A DNA stretch of 64,000 nt. It comes from Cladosporium sp. IMV 00045 (Eukaryota > Ascomycota > Dothideomycetes > Cladosporiales > Cladosporiaceae). This document shows, piece by piece, positions 34,386 to 44,780 of the stretch; position 1 is the stretch's first letter, and every line of letters starts with the position of its first letter. The DNA lies in NCBI GenBank assembly GCA_001931905.2, contig MSJI02000553.1, positions 1-64,000 on the forward strand. The letters are read 5' to 3'. The notes under the pieces are model-generated. The model searched no databases. It had not been told where the DNA came from and saw nothing but the letters and a program-made list of their open reading frames with translations. Both the position numbers and the translations under genes were made by a program.

Positions 34386-35127
34386 ATGGCCACCCCATCC
34401 TCCCACTCCCGCAAACCATCCGCGACCTCTCGCCCAACCACACCTCTCCGCCCACCCTCACGCACCTCTCTGCGCGCATCCCAAACCACACCCTCCGGCC
34501 CTCTCTCAGGCACCGCGTCCGACCCTCTAGCCTCACTGGAACCCGCCTTCGCCGAGCTGAGCGACAGCATGGCCGATCTGGAAGCGAATTTCATGCACCT
34601 GCAACTTCTGAACGAGAGCCTCAATCGCTTCAACGAGTGCTTCGGCGGATTCCTGTACGGCATGAACATGAGCGCGTTTTGCGTTGATTTCCCGGAGGTA
34701 TGCCTACCACAAAAGTATATCCACCGCTCTTGGTACGCAAAGCTAACAAAACAAGGCACCGACTCCCCAATCCTTCGCGCGCGCAAAGACCTTCTCCTCC
34801 CCCAACGCAAAGCACAACAGCAACAACAGTGGCATCCCCGCGCAAACCGCCCCGCCAGACGTCGACGCGACTTTCCTCACAACCGATACGAGCTTCGTCG
34901 AGCACCCGCCCACAACCGCCAAGCCGCCCAGCAGGTATAGTAGCGTGCCGTCGGCGAGGGCGCCAGCACGCGGGAGTACAAGAGGTGGCGCGGGAGCTTC
35001 TACGGGTGCGAGAGGCGCGAGGGGTGGGAGTGGGATTGCGCGTGGAGGTGCGACGTCGGGGACGGCGAGGGGGGCTAGGGGTGGTGTTGCGAGGGGACCG
35101 GCCAGGGGGAGGGGGTGGGTTAGATGA
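34386..35127 (+). CDS. DAM1: DASH/Dam1 complex subunit Dam1
   Basis: This is a kinetochore microtubule-coupling protein, part of the ring-forming DASH complex in mitosis. Two exons (34386-34697, 34756-35127) give 227 residues. The diagnostic region is at about 60-106: ADLEANFMHLQLLNESLNRF, then FGGFLYGMNMSAFCVDFPEA, split by the intron just before the final Ala-Pro. The N-terminus is Ser/Thr/Pro/Arg-rich. The C-terminal 45 residues are an Arg/Gly repeat tail (RGG-like) ending RGRGWVR. Dam1 tails are variable and regulated by phosphorylation in yeast; an RG-rich tail suggests RNA, nucleic-acid or microtubule contact, or arginine methylation, which is inference. The start at 34386 has a good context (ACCATGG). 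Confidence 0.93.
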
Positions 35128-35835
35128 TGTTGAGATCGTTTGAGGAAGGATCGTTATCTGGAACACGTCTTCTGCCGTGGAAGATGGTATTGTTGGAGAA
35201 GCGAGCATCTTGCACCTTGCTGGAGCTCGCTATGACGTGGATACCCAAACCTCCCAGCATGACGGCTACACGTCGCACGAGCTGGGTAGGAGCAGTGCTC
35301 GTTCGCCGGTCAGGCACTCGAACAACGCTCCTCCGTCCAGCGCCCGCAATCCGTCATGCCTACGAGGTTGCGCTGGAAGCACGATTCGCCATGCTGCGCG
35401 CCAACATCATTGCAAGCGAAAAGCGGCTGAAGCAACGATGAATACCAGCACCGCGGAACTGGAAATGCCAATACAGAGCAGCACCGACTGGTAAAGTGGG
35501 CATCGGAGACCTGAGAAACCTGTACAAATTCATAGAGACGCTCCATGATACTTTCTCAGTGGGGTGGTCTCTCTACGAAATCAGGCATTGTCTTAATGTA
35601 TAGCCAACGTTCGATATTCAAGCATGATCGACTGAACGAATCCACGTCCGGCTTCTGCATACCTAAGGGCTCCATAATCAAAAAATGCATGAGATTTCAT
35701 GAGCTCTGTCTGCAGACCCCATGGTTCGGAGCGGTAGAGGCATTGTCACTCGACGTACTCATCCTTCTTTCACATCAAATTTTCATCTTTTGGTATATGT
35801 AAGATGAAAAGCATTTCAGGCCAACAATTCGTCTA
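35128..35835. other. intergenic between DAM1 and tRNA-Cys
   Basis: Several short overlapping frames occur on both strands, none with family features. Nothing else is seen. Confidence 0.5.
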
Positions 35836-35918
35836 GCTTCTTTAGCTCAGTGGTAGAGCGTGGGATTGCAGCAATGCAAGATATCCTAAGGTCCCTGTTT
35901 CGATCACGGGAGGGAGCT
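35836..35918 (+). tRNA. tRNA-Cys (GCA) with an 11-nt intron
   Basis: The cloverleaf folds fully: acceptor stem GCTTCTT with AGGGAGC (two G-U pairs), D-arm GCTC/GAGC, anticodon stem TGGGA/TCCTA, and T-arm CCTGT/ACGGG with loop TTCGATC. The anticodon loop contains GCA at 35868-35870. An 11-nt intron (35872-35882) follows position 37, the canonical place. The discriminator base is T, the identity base expected of tRNA-Cys. The internal A box (TAGCTCAGTGG) and B box (GTTTCGATC) are present. Confidence 0.93.
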
Positions 35919-35922
35919 ATAC

Positions 35923-35926
35923 TTTT
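35923..35926 (+). terminator. RNA polymerase III T-run terminator of tRNA-Cys
   Basis: TTTT begins five bases after the tRNA discriminator base, with a second TTTT shortly after. Confidence 0.75.
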
Positions 35927-37115
35927 GCTTTTGGTTCAAAGTGCCGAATGAACAACAACCATCAACGAGACTGCTTCAGCTTCGACATTTCGAATACTCA
36001 AACAAAACATCAATTTTTGCAATACCGTATTCACGAATACATTCACCTCGTAAGCAGGTGCCTGAAGAACAGTCGGTATGAGGCATTCAATGAGTGTCCT
36101 GAGGCCCAAGCCCAAGCAATCCGACGCTGCTCGACACGTTCTCCGGTCTTGACGTCTCATTGGCTCAGTGGGCTCGATGCAACCTCACTTTACCTTCTCA
36201 CCCTCGATCAACTCTCACATGCTGCCCACATGCTATCGACGTTCATCTCTTCAATGTGGCGTTCCAATCTTACAAACCCTCATGCTGTATCATGCCACGC
36301 TTCGCCTTGTTGTTCGCTTGACATGCTTTGTACGCATGTATCTCAGGCATTCGACTGAGGTGTTACAGGAATAACAACCGAGGCCGACAAGGGCGCAGAC
36401 GTCTGTCAGCTCTGCGGTTCTCATGCAACCACACCCTACGACCGATCGAGCGTTGGAGGAGCCGTTGGTACCACCATCCTTCCACGGCGAAGTGGAGCCC
36501 CAGAGCTGCCGCTAATGTGCTTGACGCGAGTCTTCACGCTCATATGTTTGCTTCTGTATGTCCATCATGACGGTAGACAAATACGATTCGCATACGATTC
36601 CATTCTGCAAGACGCCAAGTATGGGCGATCCGTGATATCATGCGGGCTATCGTGTCGAAGCATTCGCATATCCTCGCTTAAACGCAGCAAAGGCGAACAA
36701 GCAATGCTTTCCTGCCGTCTTGTCGTTCTTGGGCATGCTCCGATTGTCCCTCGCGATTGGCTGAAGAAACATGAAGACTATTCCGTTGATAGCTTATGCA
36801 GGTTAAGCGTTCGCCGCCACAGCCTTGTAGCGGCTAGCTGCCCCAGGCCATGGAGGGAAACTATTGGACCTTACTCTCGGGCGTTGATCCAACTGCGGTC
36901 GAGACTGGACACAGCTGCTTCTGCTTCGCCTGATCATTCCTTTTTGCCCGTCACCAAGCTCTATCTTCTTTTAATCATGCCTCCCCGAGCCCTTTGAGCT
37001 TGGCTTTCTTGTCCATCTGCTCAAGCCTTGCTAGGTCGTACCGGATCTTCTTTTCTGGTCCTTTCCTTCTTCCTCACGACTCGTGCTGTGGACCACCACT
37101 CTACACCACTCCGAC
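35927..37115. other. intergenic, phosphate transporter promoter region
   Basis: About 1.2 kb lie here. I looked for CACGTG sites of the Pho4/NUC-1 type and found none. Open frames such as 36515-36997 look random. Nothing else is seen. Confidence 0.45.
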
Positions 37116-38954
37116 ATGGCCACCAGAACGGCCGGAGGCAACGCCGCCTTCCACAACTTCAACAACGACTATGCTCACATCGCCGACCCCAACGAGCGCC
37201 GTCGTCTCGCCCTCGCTGAGATTGACAAGGCGCCCTTCGGTTGGTATCATGTCCGCGCTATCCTGGTAGCCGGAATTGGTTTCTTCACGGACGCTTACGA
37301 CATCTTCGCCATTGGTCTCGTCACTACTATGCTTGGAGTCGTCTATTGGCAGGATGCGAGTCTCCCGGCTAGTACTCGCGGCACCATTCCTGCTACTTCA
37401 GATACGGCTATTAAGGTCGCGACTTCTGGAGGGACCGTGATAGGTCAAGTGGGCTTCGGGTGGCTCGCCGACATGGTTGGCCGCAAGAAGATGTATGGCC
37501 TGGAGCTCATCTTAATCATCTTCGCTACGACCGCTCAGGCCCTTTCTAGTGACTCCCCGGCTATGTCTATTGTCGGGATTGTCATCTTCTGGCGTGTTCT
37601 CATGGGCAGTGAGTAGTGCCGTCCTTGACGTTAGTCTGAACAATGCTGATAGCATCTCAGTTGGTATCGGCGGTGACTACCCCTTGAGCAGCATCATCAC
37701 TTCCGAATTCGCTACTACCAAATGGCGTGGAGCCATGATGGCCTCAGTCTTTGCCATGCAGGGTATTGGTCAATTCGCCGCAGGCATCATCTCTCTCATC
37801 GTCACTTCTGGCTTCCAACAATCTCTCCTCACCGCCAGCTCAGTCAGCGAATGTAGTGGAGTTTGCGGCATTGCTGTCGACAAGATGTGGCGTGTCATTA
37901 TTGGATTCGGTGCTGTTCCTGGATGCGTCGCTCTTTATTACCGTTTGACCATCCCCGAGACTCCTCGCTACACCTTCGATGTCTCCCGAGACGTTGTTAA
38001 GGCTGGCTCTGATGTCAAGGCATACCTCTCCTCCAAGCCTGAAGGCATTCCTGACGAGGTCACTCGCGTTAACACAATGCGCGACTCAGCTCCCCAGATG
38101 GCAATTCCGAAAGCTTCCTGGGGCGATTTCTGGCGCCACTACAGCCAGTGGAAGTATGGCAAGATCCTACTCGGTACGGCCGGCTCATGGTTTTTCCTTG
38201 ACGTCGCCTTCTATGGTGTCAGTCTCAACAACGCAACGATCTTGCAAGCTATCGGATATGCCAAAGGCGACAGCGTTTACCGCATCTTCTACAACATCTC
38301 CGTCGGCAATCTCATCCTCGTCTGCGCAGGCGCCATTCCTGGCTACTGGGTCACCGCAGCCACTGTGGATACTCTTGGTCGCAAGCCGCTTCAAATGGGC
38401 GGGTTCATCATCTTGACCATCTTGTTCTGCATCATGGGTTTCGGCTATCATGCGATCGGTGAAAATGGCCTGCTCGCCTGCTACGTCGTCGCTCAATTCT
38501 TCTTCAACTTCGGCCCCAACTCAACCACCTTCATCGTCCCAGGAGAATGTAAGTGTCGGCATTCCAACCTCACCATCACGACAAGAACCAAATCACTAAC
38601 CCAAAAATCCCAGGCTTCCCAACCCGCTACCGCTCCACCTCCCACGGCCTCTCCGCCGCCGCCGGCAAAGTCGGCTCCATCATCGCCCAAGTCCTCATCG
38701 GACCCCTGCGCACCCGCGGCGCGACCCCGGACAACAAGAGCCCCTGGCTCAACCACGTCATGGAAATCTACGCCCTCTTCATGCTCATGGGCTGCTTCAC
38801 CACCCTCCTCATCCCGGAGACGAAGCGCAAGACCCTCGAGCAGCTTGCGGGTGAGGTTCCGGGCACGCCGGAGTTTGATCCCAGACTTGCTGGACGGGGT
38901 TCGGTGGAGAGGAACGATTCGGAAGAGGAGAGGAAAATTGGGCATGAGGCTTAG
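37116..38954 (+). CDS. PHO84: high-affinity inorganic phosphate:proton symporter, MFS (PHO84 type)
   Basis: This takes up phosphate across the plasma membrane, driven by the proton gradient. Three exons (37116-37608, 37661-38548, 38614-38954) give 573 residues with twelve predicted helices. Family marks are GFFTDAYDIFAIGLV in helix 1, GWLADMVGRKKMYG in the first loop, IGIGGDYPLSSIITSEF in helix 4, RLTIPETPRYT before the long central loop, ATVDTLGRKPLQMG, and CFPTRYRSTSHGLSAAAGKV. The C-terminus is cytosolic and acidic. Junction phases are consistent, and the ATG has a GACATGG context. The family is normally induced by phosphate starvation, but no NUC-1 site was seen upstream. Confidence 0.93.
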
Positions 38955-39318
38955 CCGGGGTTGTGTCTGTGGGGACTTGAGGGGAGGAGGTCGTTACTCT
39001 TCGTCACTGTGTTCTAATCTTATCTTCAATGGGTTTAAAAAGCGTTTGGCTGATGTTTGGTCTCAATGTTGCGGTCAACATACGTGCCTAGGCGAGGGGC
39101 GAGAATGTACAAAAGCGCGCTCGCATGTGCCATTGAAGATTGTCGGAAAGATTGTCGGTGGGAGCACCGTGAATTGTCTCACTGTCTCCGCAAATCGCAC
39201 TCGGTTGGGAAGGGGAGTCATCGTGTGAAGACACTATAACGTTGCCATACCAGTTCCCACGCTAAAGACCATCCAAAAGCGAGAATCAAGCGACTTCCAC
39301 AAACGCCTCACACACACC
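38955..39318. other. intergenic between convergent genes
   Basis: This is the 3' region shared by the phosphate transporter and the flavin monooxygenase. Nothing else is seen. Confidence 0.5.
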
Positions 39319-41295
39319 TCACCTAAACCTCATCACCCCCATAAAGCCCCTCCTCCAACCCCTTAATCTGCAACGCCAACAACCTAGAATAATACCTACA
39401 CATGGCCAAATTCCCCCCATGGAACCAGAACCCCTCATGCCCACTCCTCTGCCAGATCGTGCGCATCTCGCCCTCGTCATTGAAGCCCCAGACATCTCCC
39501 ACCCTGTCCGCCACGCGTCCCCGAAAATCGCCCGCGTCTGCGTTCGCATGTTCGCATACCCCGTCGCGAACACGATCTCGTCCGCTTCCAGCTCCGAGCC
39601 GTCCGCGAATCGCAGGCCGTGCGGGAGCACGCAGGATATCTCCTGCCCTTGCTTCACTTTGATGTCCCCCGACGCGATCAATTCCGAAGCGCCCACGTTG
39701 ATGTAATACCCGCCTCCGCGCTGGAAATACTTGATAAACAAACCCGCCTCATCAGGTCCACGATCGACTTTGAATCCCGCCTTAGCCAGCCCATCCAACA
39801 TCTCGCGATCATGCTCCGCCTGCAAAGCGCACACTTTGACCTGCAGCGCTTTCAGCACCGGCGTCGGCAGGCCGTGCAGCAGCGTGTCCGCTTCGTCGAC
39901 TTCGGGGCCGTTTTCGCAGAAGAGCCCTTTCAGTCCGACGTCTGTGATGGCGCGCGAGGACACGACGTGCGTGCTTGAGCGTTGCACGATGGTGATATCG
40001 TAGCCTTTCTCGAGGTAGTCTTGCGCGATGTCGTGGGCGGAGTTGCAGGAGCCGATTACGATGGCTTTTCTCTTTTTGCTGGAGTCGGAGGATGCTGGTT
40101 GCTCTTCCGCGCCGGGGAAGTCGGAGGAGTGGCAGAGCCGGGTGCCTGCGAAGCTCTCCATGCCGCTGATGGAGGGCATGTTTTTCTTGCCGGAGTGCCC
40201 GGTCGCTTGCACGATGTGGCGCGGGTGGAAGGTGCGGGTTTCAGTCGTGCCGTCTTCTTGAGTGCGCTTCACTGTTACGGTCCAGCATTTCTTCTCGCTC
40301 TCCCACTGGGAGCTCACGAGCTCAGCCCTGGTCCAGATGTTGAGTTCGAGCAGAGTGGCGTAGGATTCGAAGAACTGCGCCAGTTTGTCTTTGGGCGTGA
40401 AGATTGGCCATTGGGGCGGGAATTTCTGGTAGGGGAGATGGTCGTACCAGACTGGATCGTGTAGGACGAGCTGGTGGTAGCGTTTGCGCCAGTTGTCGCC
40501 TACGTTGGCGTGTTGATCGATGACGAGGGTGTTGACTCCGAGGGTTTTGAGGCGGGCTGAGATGGTGAGACCTGCTTGGCCGCCTCCTGTGGGATGTCAG
40601 TGAAATCGACTTTCAACTCGGACTGTGGGAGGATCCATACCGACTACGAGTACTGCCGGCTCACTGCCTTCCTCGTAGTTTTCCTCTGCAGCCCTCCTCT
40701 CCACCCAGTTCTGTCGCCCGGGCTTGCCTCCATGCTGCACACCCACAGGTCTTCTATCGTAAATGGCCTGCTCATGCCCTTTGATCTCCTCCAGTCTTGT
40801 GTAAAGCGTGAAAACCTTCCACTGCCCACCTTCCTCGACTAAACGAACCAATCCCAATCCAGTCCCGATGACTGTGTCAATGGTGACGAAGAACTGCACG
40901 CCTACCACTTCACCATCAGCATCGAACGGTGCGAGCTTGGGTGCTCTGACTGCGTTGGTTGTGTCGATTTGGAGCGCTTTGATCCGAAATCCGTCCCTGG
41001 AAGTCGAGGCGGATTTCAGGAAGTCGTGGATCTGTGGCGGACTTTGGACGGTGCGGAAGGACCAGATTAGGGCAAGGTGGTCTCGCCAGAAGCCTTGCTC
41101 GATGAAGAGCTGGGATAGTTTGAGGAGGTCGGGTTTCTTCAAGGTATTGTTGAAGGTGGTGATGAAGTTGGATGCAATGTCGAGGGGTTGGATGGGTTTG
41201 ATTGGTTTGCTTGTTGAGGGAAAGCTTGCGGCTGCGATGTTCACTGAGCCTGGCACTGGCCGCATGTGTGAGGGGATGTCGATGGCTACTGCCAT
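39319..41295 (-). CDS. flavin-containing monooxygenase with N-terminal NTF2-like domain; apparent frameshift near the C-terminus
   Basis: This is an FAD/NADPH monooxygenase of the FMO/Baeyer-Villiger kind. Exons 41295-40641 and 40586-39319 give 640 residues. Residues about 35-190 resemble an NTF2/SnoaL-like domain, often fused in fungal FMOs. Then come the FAD motif VVGGGQAGL (about 217-225), GDNWRKRYHQLVLHD, the FMO signature running to FAGTRLCHSSDFPG, and the NADPH motif AIVIGSCNSAHD. Near 39515-39522 the reading frame and the coding resemblance part company: IFGD should continue into VADRVGDVWGFNDEGEMRTI, which is open in another frame (to 39323) with no room for an intron. As sequenced, the last 65 or so residues are replaced. 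A missing base in a run of four G/C would explain it. It diverges from a Zn2Cys6 regulator. The substrate is unknown. Confidence 0.87.
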
Positions 41296-41818
41296 GATGA
41301 GATGTCTTCAGAGAAACTGGGAGCGTGTGAGGTGTCGAAGAGGGAGTTTAGGTTGATCAATTCGATGCTCTTGCCGTTTTTCTTGAGGTTGGGAATACTG
41401 CAATACTTATACCTCTTGTCCGCAATACCAATAATTGCGTGCAATATGGGTCCATGTTTAGGATGTTTACATACCGATGTGGAACTCCATCGCAAAACGC
41501 CACGTCAAAGTCGGAACCGCTTTGCAAGAGCGGGTCCGCACTTATAACAAGAGACGGGCCGCGTCGGTTCCGACTGCACCCTTCGACTTCTCGTCACGGC
41601 ATCACCAAACATGATTAGTGCTTTTCACTCCACTCCACGTTCGCTTGCAGTCCCACACTCCGGGGAAGTGGAGCTGTGGAGGTCAAGATGAGGGGTATTC
41701 CTGCGAGTGAGTTATCGCCCGGCCGGCCGGCATTTTAGTGATCACTTCGGGCGTGATGCCACACAAGATAACGACACCATCTGTCAGTCTTTGTCTCTCT
41801 GGAAGTTAGCACGACATC
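41296..41818. promoter_or_regulatory. divergent promoter with three CGG-N2-CCG palindromes
   Basis: The 523-bp region separates the monooxygenase and regulator start codons. CGGAACCG lies at 41512-41519, CGGGTCCG at 41531-41538 and CGGTTCCG at 41565-41572. The first and third are part of an 11-bp inverted repeat (AGTCGGAACCG at 41509-41519, its complement at 41565-41575). Paired CGG triplets are the standard operator of Zn2Cys6 dimers. The sites are seen; binding by the adjacent regulator is inferred. A C/G-rich block (CGGCCGGCCGG) also lies at 41720-41730. Confidence 0.7.
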
Positions 41819-44374
41819 ATGTCAGCCATGCGAGTCCGCCGCCAGAACCACTCTTGTGAGCAATGCAGGCGATCGAGAAAAGCTTGCGATGGCTACCTCC
41901 TCAACAGCCTTAGTGTCCATGAACGAGGACTTGATACCTCCCTGCGTACATGTTCGTACTGTGCCAGGACGGGGAAAACCTGTAGCTACAACCCTTCCTG
42001 GACAGAGGCCCACTCCGTCGCAAAAACGCAATCTGCACTGGCGACTGGCCTATGGCCTGAAGACTATTCATCTGCACCACCAACGAAGCGACGAAAGACT
42101 AATGAATTATTCGGCACTCAGTCAACCAACTCTATAGGCTCTCTTGATCAGTTGCCAGATCTATCAAATGCCACAACACAGAGCACCGGCAACGATGGCA
42201 GTCTTGATGATATGCTCCCAGCTTTTGGGCCATCAGATGCAAACGATGCTTCGTTCTGGGGAGATCCTGCTCTTAGCATCAATTGCTCGTATTCGCTATC
42301 TCCAAACAGCTCAGTGGACTCGGCATGTCTGGACATCTTTTCAAACTCGTATTCGGGAGATGTAAGTCTGTCCCAAAGCTTCTGCGCGATGCAGCAAACT
42401 CCATATTACGAAATGTGGCCAGGAAACAACTCGATAGATAGAGTCACCTGCTCGTCTGCCGTCAGCGACCAAGATACGACTGCACTCTATGAAAGCGGTT
42501 CAACCATGCCAACCTCTGACGAGAATCTGGTATGCTCATCTCATCCGGAACAGAAGTCCTTTGAGAGCAAGGAGACCACAGAAGGAAGAGAACACAGACG
42601 GGGACTAGTCAAAAAGAGGCCGACAGCTGCTCAAGCTCAACCATTTCATGTCGACTTTGGACTCATGGCTTCGACCAACAATGCGCTGATAACGGATAGC
42701 CTTCTTGGTATCTATCACGACGTACTTGAGAATAACTTAGCGTGCTGGCTGTCGGAGAGTACCTGTCCGTACCAAGTTCAATCTTCTCGACAGCTTAAAG
42801 CAGGCCACGACACAACAGCCAGCCAAATCGGAGGTGCCACTTGGTCAAATCAGATATACCATCGCGTCGTTCAACTCGACAGGGTGGCAAGAAAGACTGG
42901 TCAATTGCAGCTCTCACGAGACGAGAACCGAGCAGCCTCCAAAGCGCTGTCACTTGCTATCATGGCTTTCGCCACCCAGTGGTCCCAAGGAAAGCCACGA
43001 GACCCGACCACCAATGCAATGGAGTGAAACCGAGCCTGATGACTCGGCCCTTGAGGAAGAAGACGAATTCGAGCACAACATCAGAGAGTCTACCTGGGAG
43101 CAAGCAAAAGTGCACTACAAACCTGCTCAGACCTGGAGTCATATCGTGTCATATATGCAGAGCTCATATTCGGACTGGTCCAAAAGCCAATAGCACGAGG
43201 CAAAAGCAGGTCAAAGCCAGTGCACACCAGGAGAATATCTCAAGGAAACAAGATGTCACGAAATTGTTGGCATCACAAAACCAATCTGTCATCGTTGAAC
43301 GAGCAACTCGCAAGGCTCATACAATGAAATTCCGTCTCGAACCACCGAGATTGGCTTCGGCACTCCGCAACAGGAGACACACCAACGAGAAAACTAGCAC
43401 CAGAGAACAAGTCGACCATAGGACTATTGTACTGGCTCGCTGTCATGCTAGACACCGTCTCATCATCAATAAGCGAGAAGCCTGTTGCACTTTCGGACGA
43501 AGACTGTCAACACGAAGACCTGCCCAGAAGACCAACACTTCTAGGCAGTCTCCATCAAAGCTGGGAAGCTAGACTGTTCATCCAAGACGACCTAGAAACT
43601 CCATCATTGTCACTCAACTGGCCTTGCGACCTCCAAAAAGCCGCCGAAGCAGTAACAAGATCTGCACCGGTCAAAGTGCTACTCTTCCGCTACGTCTCTT
43701 ATCTGCAGAATTCCTTGCGTAAGCGAGACTTCGGTAAGCCGATCGAAGACATCATTCGAGGAGCTCTGCTTCTGTACGAATACTGGAACAAAACATATGC
43801 CTCCTTCTTCTGCGGCTTGATTCGAGATTATGAGGTCGTGCCGCCTCGCATCAAGAGTTGGTTCGTCTGCATCGTCGTTCCGTGGCACCTGGGTGCGCTC
43901 ATGCTGGCGGATCTTATCGAGTTCATTGACAACAACGATATGGGTGTACATCTGAAAAGCAGTGTGCGGATTGCAACAAATCTGCATCAGGAGATGCGAG
44001 AGGCGAGTGCCAACGAGCTCGCTGATATCGCCAATGCTACGACCCCCAGTCAGGATGATTTGAGCAGCCGACAACTGCCCAATATGCACTTCGCTGTGAA
44101 TCAAGGCTCATTACTCACCGAACCGTGGACGATTCTCCTTGTCAATGCATTTTCCAAGGCGGCCTTACACCACCTAGAAGCATTGCACAAGCTGGAGGAG
44201 CATGGAACTTCAAAGTCGGGTCAGATGAGTGAATCAGTACAGACTGCAGTCCAAAGACTTGAATCCTGTGCTCGATGTCTCCGCTTTCTAGGGCGGAAGA
44301 CTGGTGTTGCTGAAGATATTGCCCTTGTCTTTCTTGACGCGATCAGGAGCCACAGATCAAATCGCTCAGCTTGA
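41819..44374 (+). CDS. Zn2Cys6 transcription factor, reading frame disrupted in the middle
   Basis: The N-terminus carries a full zinc cluster, Cys13, 16, 23, 45, 48 and 55 (CEQCRRSRKAC, then CSYCARTGKTC), with an unusually long loop between the halves. A Ser/Thr/Asn-rich linker follows, then the regulatory domain from about 42650 (HVDFGLMASTNNALITDSLL). The ORF stops at 43027, yet the resemblance continues in other frames: LEEEDEFEHNIRESTWEQAK near 43059, ALQTCSDLESYRVIYAELIF near 43113, SVIVERATRKAHTMKFRL near 43290, and then the first frame again from about 43365 to the stop at 44374 (LYWLAVMLDTVSSSI). The joins leave no room for introns. At least three single-base indels, mostly beside A-runs, would restore about 850 residues. 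It is either a decaying gene or a sequencing artefact. Confidence 0.75.
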
Positions 44375-44780
44375 TCGTTCCAGTTTATTGGAGGCTAAGG
44401 CTGATGATCTCTTCTGAGACCCTCCGGCTGGACTGAAGGTGACACGACCGATGGCTGCCACTACCACAAGAATGTGAAATCCATCTCTTCGCCGTGGAGA
44501 CAGCGTCAATATACGGATGATTCGATGCCTACGATCGGGGCTTGAATCGCTTCCTGGGCACTCGCAGATAAGTCTCTCGTAATCTTTCCGGAAGTTCTCA
44601 GTCCTGTTTGAACTGCGATACGGCACTCTCAATACAGCCTACTTATCACTGAAAACTATTCCTTCCATGGTGCAACATCCTAGCATTAACGTCAGGGACT
44701 AAATGCAATGATGGCAATTCGGAAGCGTATTTCGTAATGACTCCCAGATTCCATGCTGTATCAGCTATATCGCCTCCGTC
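44375..44780. other. intergenic between convergent genes
   Basis: This is the 3' region shared by the regulator and the carboxylesterase. Nothing else is seen. Confidence 0.5.

Noticed and set aside
36515..36997. Plus-strand frame of 160 codons
   Set aside because: No family features; likely chance in the phosphate transporter upstream region.
35927..37115. Pho4/NUC-1 site upstream of the phosphate transporter
   Set aside because: No CACGTG was found in the region.
39982..40464. Plus-strand frame of 160 codons
   Set aside because: Antisense shadow of the flavin monooxygenase.
42970..43110. An intron to explain the frame change in the Zn2Cys6 regulator (GTGGTC to ATGGAG, 46 nt, or a longer one to GCAAAAG)
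   Set aside because: Donor and acceptor are poor, no branch site is seen, and the skipped part contains clear coding resemblance (EEEDEFEHNIRESTW).
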